In this document: in pieces, positions 35,930-47,115 of the stretch | How positions within the stretch are numbered: the first letter of the stretch is position 1 | How the letters are laid out: the number at the start of each line of letters is the position of its first letter | Source: Diogma glabrata | Taxonomy: Eukaryota; Arthropoda; Insecta; Diptera; Cylindrotomidae | NCBI GenBank assembly: GCA_963693315.1 | Contig: OY856186.1 | Span: 373,183,663 to 373,247,662, forward strand | Length of the DNA: 64,000 bases | Reading direction: 5' to 3' | Notes under the pieces: model-generated | Seen by the model: only the letters and a program-made list of their open reading frames with translations | Told to the model about the DNA's origin: nothing | Database searches by the model: none | Made by a program: the position numbers and the translations under genes

Positions 35930-37693
35930 CAAGGTTGGCAAATATCATGATATTTATATAAATATCAAAATATCCGATATATATCAGATATATATCCGAT
36001 ATATATCAAGTTCTGATATTTATTTTGAATAATTTGTTTATCTTTGATATTATACAATATATGGCCCTTTCCACACTTGTATGCAAAACAATGCATCATT
36101 CCTTCGTTTTTTACCTCTTTGCCTATAAAATAAATTTAAATATGGCAACTCCAATTCAGTTTATAGGCAATTTATCCATTGCCTATTCGTCTATATCTTC
36201 GATTGCACAAGTCCAAATGACGAATACGCTCGCCCTCTTGTCTTGTTTATTTGGCCAAGTTGCAGCATCAATACCCATACAAGGTTGTACAACCGGTCCA
36301 GTAATTGTCCATTACTGGCGACCAGTAATGTAGCAATAGTCGAGTGACAACCATAACTGGACCATTGACATAATGTTACTGAATAATAACTTCGAACAAT
36401 AAATGAAAAAGAAAAAGCCAGCAATGATCCATACCATGTTATACAACTAGGTCAGTAATGGTCAATTGCCAGAAATTCAACAATGGCAACTATATAAACC
36501 GGCCATTAACCAATGGCCCATAATTTTACCTGTTGATTACTTCGGACAATAAATGGTTGCCATTCATTTGCCTGAGGAAAAATCAGCAATGGCTCATACA
36601 AGGTTGTACAGCTGGCCTAGTAACAAACTAATAATGATAACCAGTATTGCAGCAAAGACAGAGTACAGGCAACCATGACAGGGCCAATAAAAAAATATAA
36701 ATTATCATATGTAAATTTAAATAAATTAAATACAAAATAATTAAAATAAAGTAAAAATGTCCAAAGAAAAAAATTTAACCAACCTTAACATTATTATCAT
36801 AGTCTTTCAGCAGAGATGCGATAATTAAACTATAGGTGAAATTTGCGATAATTAAACTATAGGTGAACGATGAATCGTTCTAGTACTGGCCCAACAACAA
36901 AAGTCAAGTACTGTTAACCTGATTAGCTTGGCAACGCTCTACAGAAACATTAACGCCGCCAAAAAGGTACTGTTAACCATTAATGGACCAGTGCTTGGTC
37001 GAATTTTAAATTCTGGAGAATCCTGCTTGGGCAGTCATTCCATTCCACGCCATTGGTGGTGTATTTCTAAACTGATATTGAAATACATATTTTGGAAATA
37101 GTGTAGATTCAGTAAAAGTGTCGTTGCAAATGAAATGGAATGAAGTCTGAATAATTATAGTTTAATAAGGAAGTATATGCTTCTCCTCTTTGGTGGTTGT
37201 TCAAACGCTTACATTAAAATCAATGGTCAAGTATAAATTAGCTAGGTGATGATATGAATTTAAAGCCATGTGTCTCCTTCGATAAAAAAGTTTTTTAACT
37301 TCTAAAGTTTCTCTATTTTAAGATGGATTCCAGTTTATGCCAAATTTCAACTACAGCGGCAATAGTCGTTTTATCTCTTTGAGGTCTGTCTAAAGCAAAT
37401 GCTATTGTTTTCAGATAACAAAGCATATGTTTAGCATTTATTAAAATATTTATGTCATAAGTTTAGATATGTTAGGCTCTATATCTTTATGGTCTTGGCA
37501 TGGCTGAACCAGGTAATGGCATGCGTCTTGTTGCATTGCTGCGACTGTTAACAGTTTTTCCAACTTTAAGGTAGGCATATTTAATTATTTCTTTTTTATA
37601 AATATCATGATATATATCAGGGAATAAATATCGTGATATATATCAATGATATATATCAGATATATATCATTGATATATATCATGCCAACCTTG
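35930..37693. mobile_element. Non-autonomous hAT-type DNA transposon (1,764 bp)
   Basis: Terminal inverted repeats begin CAAGGTTGGCA and end TGCCAACCTTG. They continue into subterminal stacks of the palindromic motif GATATATATC and related ATATC words (35950-36010 and 37600-37682). The element is flanked by a perfect 8-bp target duplication. No transposase frame was seen; a 102-codon ORF at 36025-36333 has no domain. Internally there are three tandem units of about 154-165 bp. It must have been mobilised by a hAT transposase supplied elsewhere. The perfect target duplication points to fairly recent insertion. Confidence 0.93.
36279..36690 (+). repeat. Tandem units inside the hAT-type element
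   Basis: ACAAGGTTGTACAA at 36279 recurs as ACCATGTTATACAA at 36433 and ACAAGGTTGTACA at 36598 (periods 154 and 165). Each unit carries CAGTAATGG / CCATTAC words and a TTCG(A/G)ACAATAAATG block; the third unit is cut short. Confidence 0.75.
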
Positions 37694-37701
37694 GTCTGTT
37701 A
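37694..37701. other. 8-bp target site duplication, right
   Basis: GTCTGTTA, identical to 35922-35929. Confidence 0.95.
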
Positions 37702-37768
37702 GGCGCCACTATTATTGCGGCAAGACGGTTTTCATTGTTTCAACCATTCTGATCTGCTGTTGTTTTGA
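37702..37768 (-). pseudogene. gag fragment of a relative of the 59.5-63 kb element
   Basis: On the minus strand it reads FEFKTTADQN and then NNENRLAAIIVAP, which parallels FQFDTAADQN..NAENRLAALIVAL in the gag frame at 61430-61530. The DNA match is GCGGCAAGACGGTTTTC against GCAGCAAGACGATTTTC. The hAT-type element is inserted at the end of this fragment, so the relic predates it. Confidence 0.8.
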
Positions 37769-37909
37769 ATTCAAACCTAAAAACAAAAATAATACCTTGA
37801 TTGAGTCCAAACTTTATTGATCCAACTTGACTGCTTTCTTAATTAATTTAAAGCTCAGTGATTGGATTGTTTCCACTAATTGTTTTCACCCATGATAACA
37901 TATACCATA

Positions 37910-38030
37910 TGTAATGAACACTGAGCCTGCTAGTGACTCAATAACAAGAAGCAATCGGAGGACTACGTGCCTACGTGTTATCCGACGAGCTTCAGCCATG
38001 CGTGTTCGAACCGTATTATCCTCCAGTTCA
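37910..38030 (+). repeat. Composite repeat, head only (copy 3)
   Basis: TAATGAACACTGAGCCTGCT, GACTACGTGCCTACGTG, GCGTGTTCGAACCGTATTAT and CCTCC match the head of 33735-33850. The CTGACGA box and 66-bp units are absent; a short AGGATTTAATG microrepeat (38029-38085) follows. Confidence 0.7.
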
Positions 38031-38484
38031 GGATTTAATGATAGGATTTAATGTTAGGATTCAGGATAGGATTTAATGTTTTAACAAAATGAATGTAGGT
38101 AATTGCTCAATTTGTCAGAAATTTATCAAATGTAGTATCAAGATAATTGTCGGCAACTATCTTTTGATACCAGAAAATGCAATATACACCCGTTTTTGTT
38201 AACAAATTTTCTTTTTATTAATTTTTATTTTTGGTTGTTTACATTTACATACACAAAACCCTTTTACTAAACATGATAAAGTCCAATTTTCTATTTTTTT
38301 GTTTTATTTTAACTAATCTACCAACTACAGAATTGCAATATTGAATTAAAACCAAATTTTTGAAGTGAAAACTTCTTTAGCCGCGTTGTACAATTTTGTA
38401 TGGAGTAAAATTTATATATTCGTGAACTCATTTTTAAGAGAAGAAAATATTTTTAAATATGAGATACATCTGTCATTTCTTAAC
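38031..38484. other. AT-rich spacer, no gene seen
   Basis: Only the short AGGATTTAATG tandem at its left edge. Confidence 0.5.
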
Positions 38485-38560
38485 GATTCAAATTGGGATG
38501 TGGATATCGCGGTCGACTGAGGTTCTATAGGTCGTGAGTTCAATTCCTGGTCTGTTACAT
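38485..38560 (+). pseudogene. tRNA-like sequence or SINE head
   Basis: GTGGATATCGCGGTCGACTG could be an A-box region, and GGTCGTGAGTTCAATTCCTG is a good B-box-like region, followed by a T-rich stretch (ATTGTTTTTTTTTT) that could terminate RNA polymerase III. No cloverleaf closes. Confidence 0.45.
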
Positions 38561-39540
38561 TTTTTATTGTTTTTTTTTTTAACTTTTATTAAATACCATT
38601 AAAATTATTTTTTTTTATTCATGAATTCATAAAAATATTAAAAATTTCTTTTTACCAATTTTAAAAAATTGATCTATAATGCAGTTTTTTAAAATTATAT
38701 TGCTACTGTCTTTTCGCAATTTGCATTCGAGTTTTCATGCTAAATAAATATTGAATATATATAAAATTGAAAGTATGTCTGTTTATCCTTTATGCATTAA
38801 TACATTAATCATCATGAAAATTTGGGAATTTGTTTTCATTTAACTATCGTTTTAAACGGTAGTTTGCTTTGATCAATGTTTTTTTTGTTTAACATAATTT
38901 GTATGAAATCAAAAATAACGTAAGAAAGATAGTATAATCTGAAACAATTACATTTGAATATCAAAATTGTATGTATTGAAATTTAACACATCATGATGTT
39001 ACAAATTTTATCATCTTCACCAAATATGTTGTTGGTTTGGAATTGTATGTAATACATGTTTCTAAACTTAAGTGAAGACTTAATACTTGTAACTTGATAC
39101 TTGATAACATCGATTATATCGATTCATAGCTCACAATTACGAGACGGAAATCGCATAAATTCTATACAAAAAGCATAGTTTATGTATGATTAAACATGGA
39201 TGACAATCGTAATAAATAAACTAATTAAAAATGGTGGCACATAGCCGATAGTGATTTGAAAACGGCAACAATTAATACCAATGAATTTACTTAGCTTTCC
39301 GCAGGAAGATTTGTAAAATTTAAACTTGTTGATCTATGGGTGTGACAACCACGCGTACTTTGGTCCCTGCTATTGGCATATGAGTTATTTTGAGATATCG
39401 TATACCACTGGCAATAGCAGTACAATCTCATTAGCCAAAATGATATGTTAGAAGTGCTGGCGGATGAAGTATTTTCAATCAACGATACCATCCCTTACTT
39501 GAAGTTATGGAATATTTTTTTTAAATAAAATCTGATTGGT
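38561..39540. other. AT-rich spacer, no gene seen
   Basis: A 66-codon minus frame at 39291-39491 lies in a less AT-rich patch but shows no motif. Confidence 0.5.
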
Positions 39541-39650
39541 AGTAGAAATTACAAGGTGTGTCACAACAACACATAAAAAACTTTTAAGAACAAGGTCCCA
39601 CAACAACATGCTTTCTAAGGTGTTGATAGACGCAAATTTTTATATGATGT
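39541..39650 (+). repeat. TGTGTCACAACAACACA-type dispersed repeat, copy 3
   Basis: Contains GGTGTGTCACAACAACACA, AAACTTTTAAGAAC, GGTCCCACAACAACATGC and GGTGTTGATAGACGCA. This is the best-preserved copy and ends 34 bp before the mariner. Confidence 0.8.
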
Positions 39651-39683
39651 TTCGATTATTTTAAATATAAAAATGTATAAAAT

Positions 39684-39711
39684 ACTGGTCATTCAATAAG
39701 TCCGTAGGATG
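39684..39711 (+). repeat. Mariner left terminal inverted repeat
   Basis: 28-bp transposase binding end; pairs with 40940-40967. Confidence 0.9.
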
Positions 39712-39853
39712 ACACATAGATGGCGTTACTAGAATTTTGATTTTTATTTAGTACTAACCTTCAAACGATACGTGTATAAATTTGACAGCAATCTGACTAT
39801 TTATTCGTGAGTTATAGCATTTTGTGTGAAGCAACTTTTGTTTTTGAAAAAAA

Positions 39854-40900
39854 ATGGAAAAAAGTGAATTTCGAATTTTAATAAAGCATTGCTTTTTGAT
39901 GAAAAAAAATACAGTGGAAACCAAACAATGGCTTGATAAACATTATCCAAACTCTGCTCCATCGAGACAAATGGTAGAGAAGTGGATGGCTGAATTTAAA
40001 TGTGGTCGTACCAGCACAAAAGATGCAGAGCGCAGTGGACGCCCAAATGAGGCTGTTATTCCAGAAAACATAAAAAAAATCCACAAATTGGTTATGAACG
40101 ATCGCAAATTGAAGGTGCACGAAATAGCTGACATTGTAAAGGTAGCAGATGGTAGTGTTTTTACCATTTTACATGAACATTTGGGTATGCGAAAGCTCTG
40201 TGCAAATTGGGTGCCGCATGAGCTCACAGTCGACCAAAAACAACAACGAATCGATGCTTCGGAGGAGTCTTTGACACTGTTAAACCGCAATAAAAGGGAA
40301 TTCTATCGTAGATATGTGACAATGGATGAGACATGGCTTTACAATTACACACCAGAATCCAAAAGACAGTCAGCTGAGTGGACAGCAGTTGACGAACCGA
40401 ATCCAAAGCGAGCAAAGACACAACAGTCGAGCGGTAAGGTGATGGCGTCTGTATTTTGGGATACGAACGGAATAATATTCATCGACTATCTCCAAAAAGG
40501 AACCACCATCAACAGCGAGTATTACTGTGAACTTTTGGATCGATTGAAGGCTGAAATCGCAAAGAAACGGCCACATTTGCAAAAGAAAAAAGTGTTGTTT
40601 CACCAAGATAATGCACCGTGTCACAGATCGATGAAAACGATGGCAAAATTGAATGAATTGGGCTTTGAATTGCTTACCCACCCACCATATTCTCCAGATT
40701 TAGCCCCCAGCGACTTTTTCCTGTTTTCAGATCTCAAGAGAATGCTTGCTGGAAAGAAATTTAAGTCCAATGATGAAGTAATCGCTGAAACTGAGGCCTA
40801 TTTTGACGAGAAAGAGAAATCGTACTATAAAAGTGGTATAGAAAAGTTGGAAAATCGCTATACTCGTTGTATCGCCCTCGAAGGCAACTATGTTGAATAA
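39854..40900 (+). CDS. Mariner transposase (irritans-like, intact)
   Basis: A 348-residue protein starting MEKSEFRILIKH with no stop or frameshift. It would bind the element's inverted repeats and catalyse cut-and-paste movement into TA sites in the nucleus. Residues 1-110 form the paired-like helix-turn-helix DNA-binding half; WVPHEL at 119-124 is the conserved linker motif. The catalytic domain has MDETW (Asp158), HQDNAPCH (Asp252) and YSPDLAPSD (Asp287); 34 residues between the last two give the DD34D signature. The C-terminus RCIALEGNYVE is the usual family end. Length and sequence style match the irritans subfamily (Himar1 type). All catalytic residues are present, so activity is plausible but unproven. 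The first ATG is chosen because the family starts MEK at this point. Confidence 0.97.
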   Translation: MEKSEFRILIKHCFLMKKNTVETKQWLDKHYPNSAPSRQMVEKWMAEFKCGRTSTKDAERSGRPNEAVIPENIKKIHKLVMNDRKLKVHEIADIVKVADGSVFTILHEHLGMRKLCANWVPHELTVDQKQQRIDASEESLTLLNRNKREFYRRYVTMDETWLYNYTPESKRQSAEWTAVDEPNPKRAKTQQSSGKVMASVFWDTNGIIFIDYLQKGTTINSEYYCELLDRLKAEIAKKRPHLQKKKVLFHQDNAPCHRSMKTMAKLNELGFELLTHPPYSPDLAPSDFFLFSDLKRMLAGKKFKSNDEVIAETEAYFDEKEKSYYKSGIEKLENRYTRCIALEGNYVE

Positions 40901-40939
40901 AAAAATCGAGTTTTGTCAAAATGTTGTTTTTTTCTTACT

Positions 40940-40967
40940 TATCCTACGGACTTATTGAACGACCTGT
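40940..40967 (-). repeat. Mariner right terminal inverted repeat
   Basis: Complement of the left end with three mismatches. Confidence 0.9.
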
Positions 40968-43552
40968 TAGTTGCTTGGAATGCTGATAGATGTGAAACCT
41001 AGAATAATTTTAATGATTTTAATTTAAACATTCTGAAATTTTAATTTGCAATGGTACAATAATTGGAAGATACAAAAAAACATGGCTATTTCACAGATTT
41101 AAGTTTTCACTTCTTTCGACAGTCCTTAACCCTACCTTCTTTTTTTTAATATTAAAGCACACAAGTAAATTTTGATGGTTATCTCACAATACAAACAAAG
41201 AAAGTTTTTTTTTCATTATTATTGAACAAAAAACTAATTTTTTTACTATTAACTAAACCAAGAAAAAATTTTCTCAATATTTAAGTTACTGAAAAATTAT
41301 TATAAAAAAAAACTATGGACTGTCACAACAATAGTCATGAATTCTTTTTTTTAACGGAATAAGTTTAAACACAATGCACACCTTTCAATCTCCGGTAGAT
41401 TCACGAACTGTCCTCTTGATTTTATTCTGATCGACTCTAATACATAATTCAATGTCAATCTAATTAAAATTTTTGAAAAAAACTACAAACAATATAACCA
41501 AATTTCGCAATTTGATATCTAATATTGTTACCACAAAATATCAAATTAAATCTGTACTAATGATCTAATTCCGATCGACTGTTAAACGAATTTGTACGGG
41601 GGGAAAAGCATCACCGCTGTCACCAAGTTCTCTCTGCCGTTAAAACTTCTTTACCAAAATTGATTTGTATTTACTTAGACTTATTCTTCTTTTGAAACCT
41701 CTTTTATTATTTATTTATTTTGTATTACTTCTGTGATTTTTCTTTGTTAGTTTCCATTTGTAGTTGCGTGCTGTTAAACAAAAACTATTTATTGCACTAA
41801 ACATGATAATAATTGGTTTAATTGAATTGGATTCAAAAATTAAACTTTATTATTCTAGTGAAGATATATCGTTAATTTATTTCAGGGTTATTTGTATAAA
41901 AGGCATTAAGCACCAGCTCATCTAATATTGTTTTGTGTGTACAAAAGTGTATGGGTTTGGGCAAATGCAACTGTTTCACAGATAACATTTACATTTCAAA
42001 TATTCCAAAGTTTTAGTCAAATACTGTGATCTCATTCTTTTTGATTTGTCTCACTTATTTGAATATCCATTACCCAAATAAAAATACAGAAGCTTATATG
42101 ATTTTCGTTTTTGAAAGAAATCATCCATAAATTTTATGCCTGATTAAAAACTTTATCTTAGAAATAAAACTTATATATTGGAAAGAAATTGTGAAATTTA
42201 TTTCGGCATCAACAAGCTTTAGCCAACAAACAGATCGATTTTGTTTACATTTTGTTTTCGTTTACATTCGGTACATTATCTTAGTTTGAACTATTTTATT
42301 TATACGTTTTCCATTTAATTTATTTGATGAAGATAGTTGTTTTTGTATGCAAAAGATTTATTTAATCACAAGATTAAAGAAGAAGACCAGGAATATAACT
42401 TACCAGGAATATAAAAATTATTTGCGAAATCATAAAATTGGAAGTGGCTCCAATAAAACATATAAATTCAATTACTTAACGGAAGTACATTAAGCAGCAA
42501 TCAAATACCAAAAAAACAATGAATGAAAAACTATTTTTGAATGGGTAAGCAAATAGAAACAAACCACCACATCTGCAGAATATTTTAATATTTTTCTAAA
42601 GTGGTGAAATGGCAATGCTAGAATTTGTTCATTTTATTTTGATACTTGGAAAATGTTTTACTAAATTGTTGGTTTCAACTTTGGCATTTATTCAGTTTTT
42701 GAAAGATTCGGTTTTAATTTTAAATATACAAATATTTTGTTGAGTTGGTGTTTTTTGGTTTTTATAATTTGTTGGAACGGTATCAGAATTTTTCAATCAA
42801 TTGTTTAGAATATTGGAACAGTTTTCATTTTATATTTTATAATAAATTATCTGTCTTTTGTTTTTCTTTCTCTTTTACAAACCCACCTTTATGTCCATTA
42901 TTTGTATCACACGCTATAGCAATCTACACATTTGAGGTTAAGGTTTTGATATTTATTACAAAACATTTCAGTTACACCACTAAATAGTCATTAATTCTTA
43001 AGAAAAATGAGTTTTCTTACCAATCAATAAAATCAAGATAATAAGAATTTCATTTTGTTTTTCTGTTTCGCAATTTTTCCTTATTTTGCTTGTAATCCCT
43101 TGTTACTGGTTGAAAAAAAAAATAGAAAAACAAACAAAACATTGCTGGTTGAAATACTCAAGATGAACCGAAATATAATACAATAACACTCATATCTCTA
43201 ACACTATAATCCCTGTAATATAAAATAAATTTCTTAAATAAAATCCATTCTTTAAATCTTAATACCTTAAACAAAATCTCTTTACCTTCAATAATAATCC
43301 AATATAATATAAAACACAAAAACAAACAATGAAGAATATCTTAAGACAAAATTTTTGGAAACATTACATAAACAAAAAAAGGAAAATTTCCTCTCGTTAT
43401 CATTTTTTAAGAATTCATATCTCTTACAAAATACAATCAAAGAAAAATTAATTAAAAATAAAAATTAATTTAATTAATTAAATTTTTGTTTTTTTTCCTG
43501 TTTCTTTCTCTTAAAACCTAATTTTATTTTGTTTTGTTTGTTTTTTTTTCAG
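40968..43552. other. AT-rich spacer, probably intron
   Basis: No gene seen. At 41608-41626 the minus strand reads TTGGTGACAGCGGTGATGC, resembling the primer-binding region of the 59.5-63 kb retrotransposon. The right end, from about 43488, is a long pyrimidine-rich tract leading to the 3' splice site of the next exon. Confidence 0.5.
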
Positions 43553-43865
43553 AGATGAAATAAAAACGTTACGTGAAAATAAAATCGACAACAAACAACG
43601 TGTAACCGTAAAGTGGTTAACGGAATCGATAAGTGAATTACGTAATGAATTAACTGAATTACAAGATACATCAAATAATATAACACGTACGATACAACAA
43701 AATAACCAAATTTTTGAAAATATAAATGAATTAAAAACGAGTACGCAAGATATGAAATTGGAATTAGAAAATTTGAAAATGAAACAAGATACAACAGACA
43801 TGATTGTTAAGGAATTACGTGACGAATCATTCAATTATAATAATAATTTTGATTTATATGATCAG
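43553..43865 (+). CDS. Internal exon of an unidentified coiled-coil protein
   Basis: A pyrimidine tract and TTTTTTTTTCAG precede, and CAG/GTATGT follows, so both splice sites are good. The frame from 43554 is open for 104 codons to the donor, which falls between codons. It uses different codons from the surrounding random AT sequence (many GAA, CAA, AAT, CGT, ACG). The peptide starts DEIKTLRENKIDNKQRVTVK, continues WLTESISELRNELTELQ and includes MKLELENLKMKQDTT; leucines, isoleucines and charged residues alternate in heptad style, predicting a coiled coil. One NIT sequon is present. A secreted coiled-coil protein such as Scabrous is a guess from the overall style only. Minus-strand frames of 81 and 107 codons here are shadows. 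Neighbouring exons were not found. Confidence 0.75.
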
Positions 43866-45115
43866 GTATGTTAAATAAATATAAAAAAAACTTTTTATTA
43901 AATTATATAATTATATATTTTGGGAGCGAGAAGGTTTAATAAAAATTAACAATTTGTCCGTATTTTAACCAGATATTTTTACAAAAGCTTTTACTTATTG
44001 CTTACTTGGTGACTACAGGTTTTTTGCTTACCTCCGAACAAAATAGCTACAACACATTATTTCAGAGTTTTATTTATTGACATAATTGATTTTGAATTGT
44101 GAAATAAATAACTTTAAGAAAAAACAAAATAACCGAACAAAAGACTCAAAAAAACACATCTAGCACATTTATCCATTTTTTCTCAAAAAATCGTCACAAA
44201 TAAAAAAAATATTTTTACACAAATATTTTTCGGCACATCTATTACTCAAGACCTTTCCAACGATATACATATTGCCCCACTTTTGTTGGAGCAAATATTT
44301 TGAAATGGTAAAACAAAAATAGTGCTTACGTATTTAAATGTAGTATGAATATTCTTGTTTTATAGAAAAAATCGAGATGGGCCTGTCGTTACACCGTTTA
44401 GTAATAAGATTTCTTGCCACTGTAAGGCAAGTGTATTTCGAGAGAAAAATTTTGAATTCAGAAATTCAAAAAAAAATTTTATATATTTAAGAAGTTTTCA
44501 TATACTTTTTTAAATTTTTTAAAAGTTCTTTTATAATTTTTTGTCTGTTAATTTTTTTCATTCAATTATTTTTTTTGTTTCAAATACAAATTTATTTAAT
44601 TTCAATTTTGGAATTTTTAAAAGTTTTTATTATTTACCTACTTTTAATACTTTTTTTCAATTTTGTTTTTATTTTTTAATTTTTAAAATTTTCCTAATTG
44701 TTTTTCGTTTTTATTTTGCTGTTAAATTATTTGGTTATTCTTTTTTTGTGGTTTTTAGAAGTTTTCATATTTTCGCTTTTTAATTTCTATTTTAATTTTA
44801 ATTTTTTTACTTCTATTTCTATCTTTTAATTTTTCTAATTCAATTTATATTTTTCATTTCAAATACATATGTATCAAATTTCAATGTTGCGATTTTTTGA
44901 AGTTTTTATTTTTAAGCATTGTTTTTTTTTAGTTTGTTATTTATTTTTAATTATATATTTTTTGCTTAGTTTTCTTAAATTTGTTTTCTATTGTTTTTTG
45001 TTTTTATTTTTTGATACTATTCATTATTTTGATGCGTGTTGAGGAATACTGCGTATTTCTGAAGTAACCAACACTATTCGTATTGTAACGACTCTGCGTC
45101 GGTTCTTTTCGATTA
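43866..45115. other. T-rich spacer after the exon, probably intron
   Basis: No gene seen. T-rich, low-complexity (44510-45010). Confidence 0.5.
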
Positions 45116-45460
45116 TTGAGCAAATACGACAGTAAAAGGACGGATCTTTGGTTAACAAAATCTCAAACTTTATTTGTAAACAAATTACAGCAGCTTCCGA
45201 TTTTAATTACAATAAATTCTAGGGTCTCCAATTTATGTACGATAGATTTTACCACTTTTCCACAATTTGAATCAATGATATTCGGAATCGTAAAATCTGT
45301 ATTTACTATTCCACTAGGTTCAAATTCTTTCACTATTAGTACCCAGGCTCAAGTACCACCCGATTATTCCTTATACTTTCGAATATTTGTAAACACTTTT
45401 AATTGCAAAATTAAAACAGACTATCTGATATTTTGTTCGCATATTTATATCCAAAAATAA
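45116..45460 (+). other. Unrecognised 114-codon open frame, possibly LTR relic
   Basis: An open frame (MSKYDSKRTDLWLTKSQTLF start) in sequence of more balanced composition than its surroundings. I recognise no family. A preceding TTGTAACGACTCTGCGTCGG and CAAACTTTATTTGTAAAC (complement of a polyadenylation-type signal) resemble the layout of minus-strand LTRs, so this may be LTR rather than gene. No splice or promoter evidence. Confidence 0.2.
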
Positions 45461-45956
45461 ATAAGTAAAAACTTCTGCTAATCCACTGTACTTTCTAGAA
45501 AACAATATTACGTAGTACGTACGTCATGAATAGGCCACACCTATTTTCATTCATACTTGCATTAATGTAAACATTTGTACTAGCGAACTCCTTTTTTAAT
45601 TCATCTTTGCAATAGTTTGAATGTGGAAAACATTTATGCAGAATGTATTGGTTATTTATGAGTAAATTAAATTAACCCATTCTGGACGAAGTTTATTACA
45701 GTATGTTTTTTATATGATCAATATTTATTTATAATTAACTTTACAACAGTCGTTTATTTTTTATATTAAACTTAATTCTAATTATTAAAATGGCAAAATT
45801 ATAAGCACACCCCATAATTTTTTTTTTTGGTGGCATTCATGCTCCATGTAGGAGCGTTTACAGGCTAATCAGCTTCAAATATTATTACCCGTACATACCC
45901 AATTATTCATGTTTATTTAATTTCGATATTGATTCGCATGAATCTACAACATAAGT

Positions 45957-46180
45957 AATTTACTTTTTTCAATAATGTTACCATCAAGTATCAACCAAAA
46001 TTAATAGAAAAGACTACAATTGAATAAAAATCGATTTTCGAGATTTGGGTTTATTTTTGAATAAATTAATTAATCAATTTATTAATCGTTTAGCGCTGCA
46101 ATGTGTATTTTATCGATAAATATTTAGATGGTAGATGGCACGAGTAAATGATCGCTTGATCGTTTATGTTTGTAGAGATT
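45957..46180 (+). repeat. Dispersed repeat family, copy related to 2535-2755
   Basis: Matches the minus strand of 2535-2755 in block order, ending TTTATGTTTGTAGAGATTAA. Confidence 0.6.
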
Positions 46181-46221
46181 AATTATTTAAATTTAAATAT
46201 ATTAACTTCTACAATTTCTCA

Positions 46222-47115
46222 TTACTTGGTCTGAAAGACCTAAGTATTACAATCTCAAGCCAAAATTGAAAATCGTACTCCCATTTTATTGGCATTTTTC
46301 GATATTTTAGGTCATAAAGATTCTTAAAAAGGAAAAAAAGACCAGGAGCTTGATTATTGTATTATAAGTGTGTCAAAAAATACCGTCAAGTGTGCTCAAA
46401 GAATGATTTTCATTTTTTTTACCCAATTTTTTTGGGGAAAAATAAAATTAATTATTTGTATGACATGATATGTAATTGAACATGAAATTGGTTATGGAAT
46501 ATGGTTCTATCCAGTTTCAACTCCTCCCAACTTATAGGAACAGTTGAAAATATAAAGCTGTTGCAGATTAAATTTTTAATCAAAACGTTTTTAAACAAAA
46601 ATTGTAATTATTAGAGATATATTTCTTAAGTAATTTAGTTGTGTGATATCTACAACTTCTGATAATTTTTGGAATCTTGAAAAAAGTGTAACTTTTTGAT
46701 TTTTATATTTTTTTGAAAAAAATTAAATTAATTATTTGTATAACATGAAATGTAATTGAACATGAAATTGGTAGATAATGGTTTGTTTGTTTTTGAAAAG
46801 TTGAAATTGCTGAACGCTAAATGAAGAGGTTTTTGAGTAGTTTGTTGAGTATATCATCTTTTTACTTAATTATGTTAATTTATGATCTGTTATAATTCGG
46901 CGTATTCCGTATTGATGTTTCATGTTAGTTTTGTAATAAACTTCTAAATCGAGATAAAATACTTGTACTTTTACAAAGAATTTTATATAGATCGCTGCCT
47001 GAAACGAAAAACAATGTCCCTTTTTTTATCGAAAACTATACAAAAACTCCTAACACAGACCGAAGTCTTGATATCTCAAAGCATTGAAATTTCAGCCCTT
47101 TCATATTTTTAGTCT
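46222..47115 (+). repeat. Dispersed repeat of the 26.7-kb family, copy B
   Basis: Modules in order: TTGGTCTGAAAGACCTAAGT end, GGCATTTTTCGATATTTTAGG, one unit equivalent of the 141-bp array (about 46360-46450), a TGTAATTGAACATGAAATTGG block (46470 and again at 46748, an internal duplication), TTTTGTAATAAACTTCTAAA, and the terminal CCGAAGTCTTGATATCTCAA module. Copy A has about five array units where this has one. Orientation is opposite to copy A. Confidence 0.8.

Larger units (their letters stand above)
39684..40967 (+). mobile_element. Mariner transposon, irritans-like, apparently full length
   Basis: The element is 1,284 bp with terminal inverted repeats of about 28 bp: left starts ACTGGTCATTCAATAAGTCC, right (complement) starts ACAGGTCGTTCAATAAGTCC, three mismatches in all. 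One intact transposase lies between. The right end is followed by TA as expected for mariner; the left TA is obscured by a small change (AATACTGG). Length and domain order equal those of Himar1-type mariners as I remember them. Confidence 0.96.

Noticed and set aside
39943..40290. Minus-strand ORFs of 65-115 codons across the mariner
   Set aside because: Antisense shadows of the transposase.
43511..43834. 107- and 81-codon minus-strand ORFs over the coiled-coil exon
   Set aside because: Antisense shadows; the plus frame has codon bias and splice sites, and the minus frames do not.
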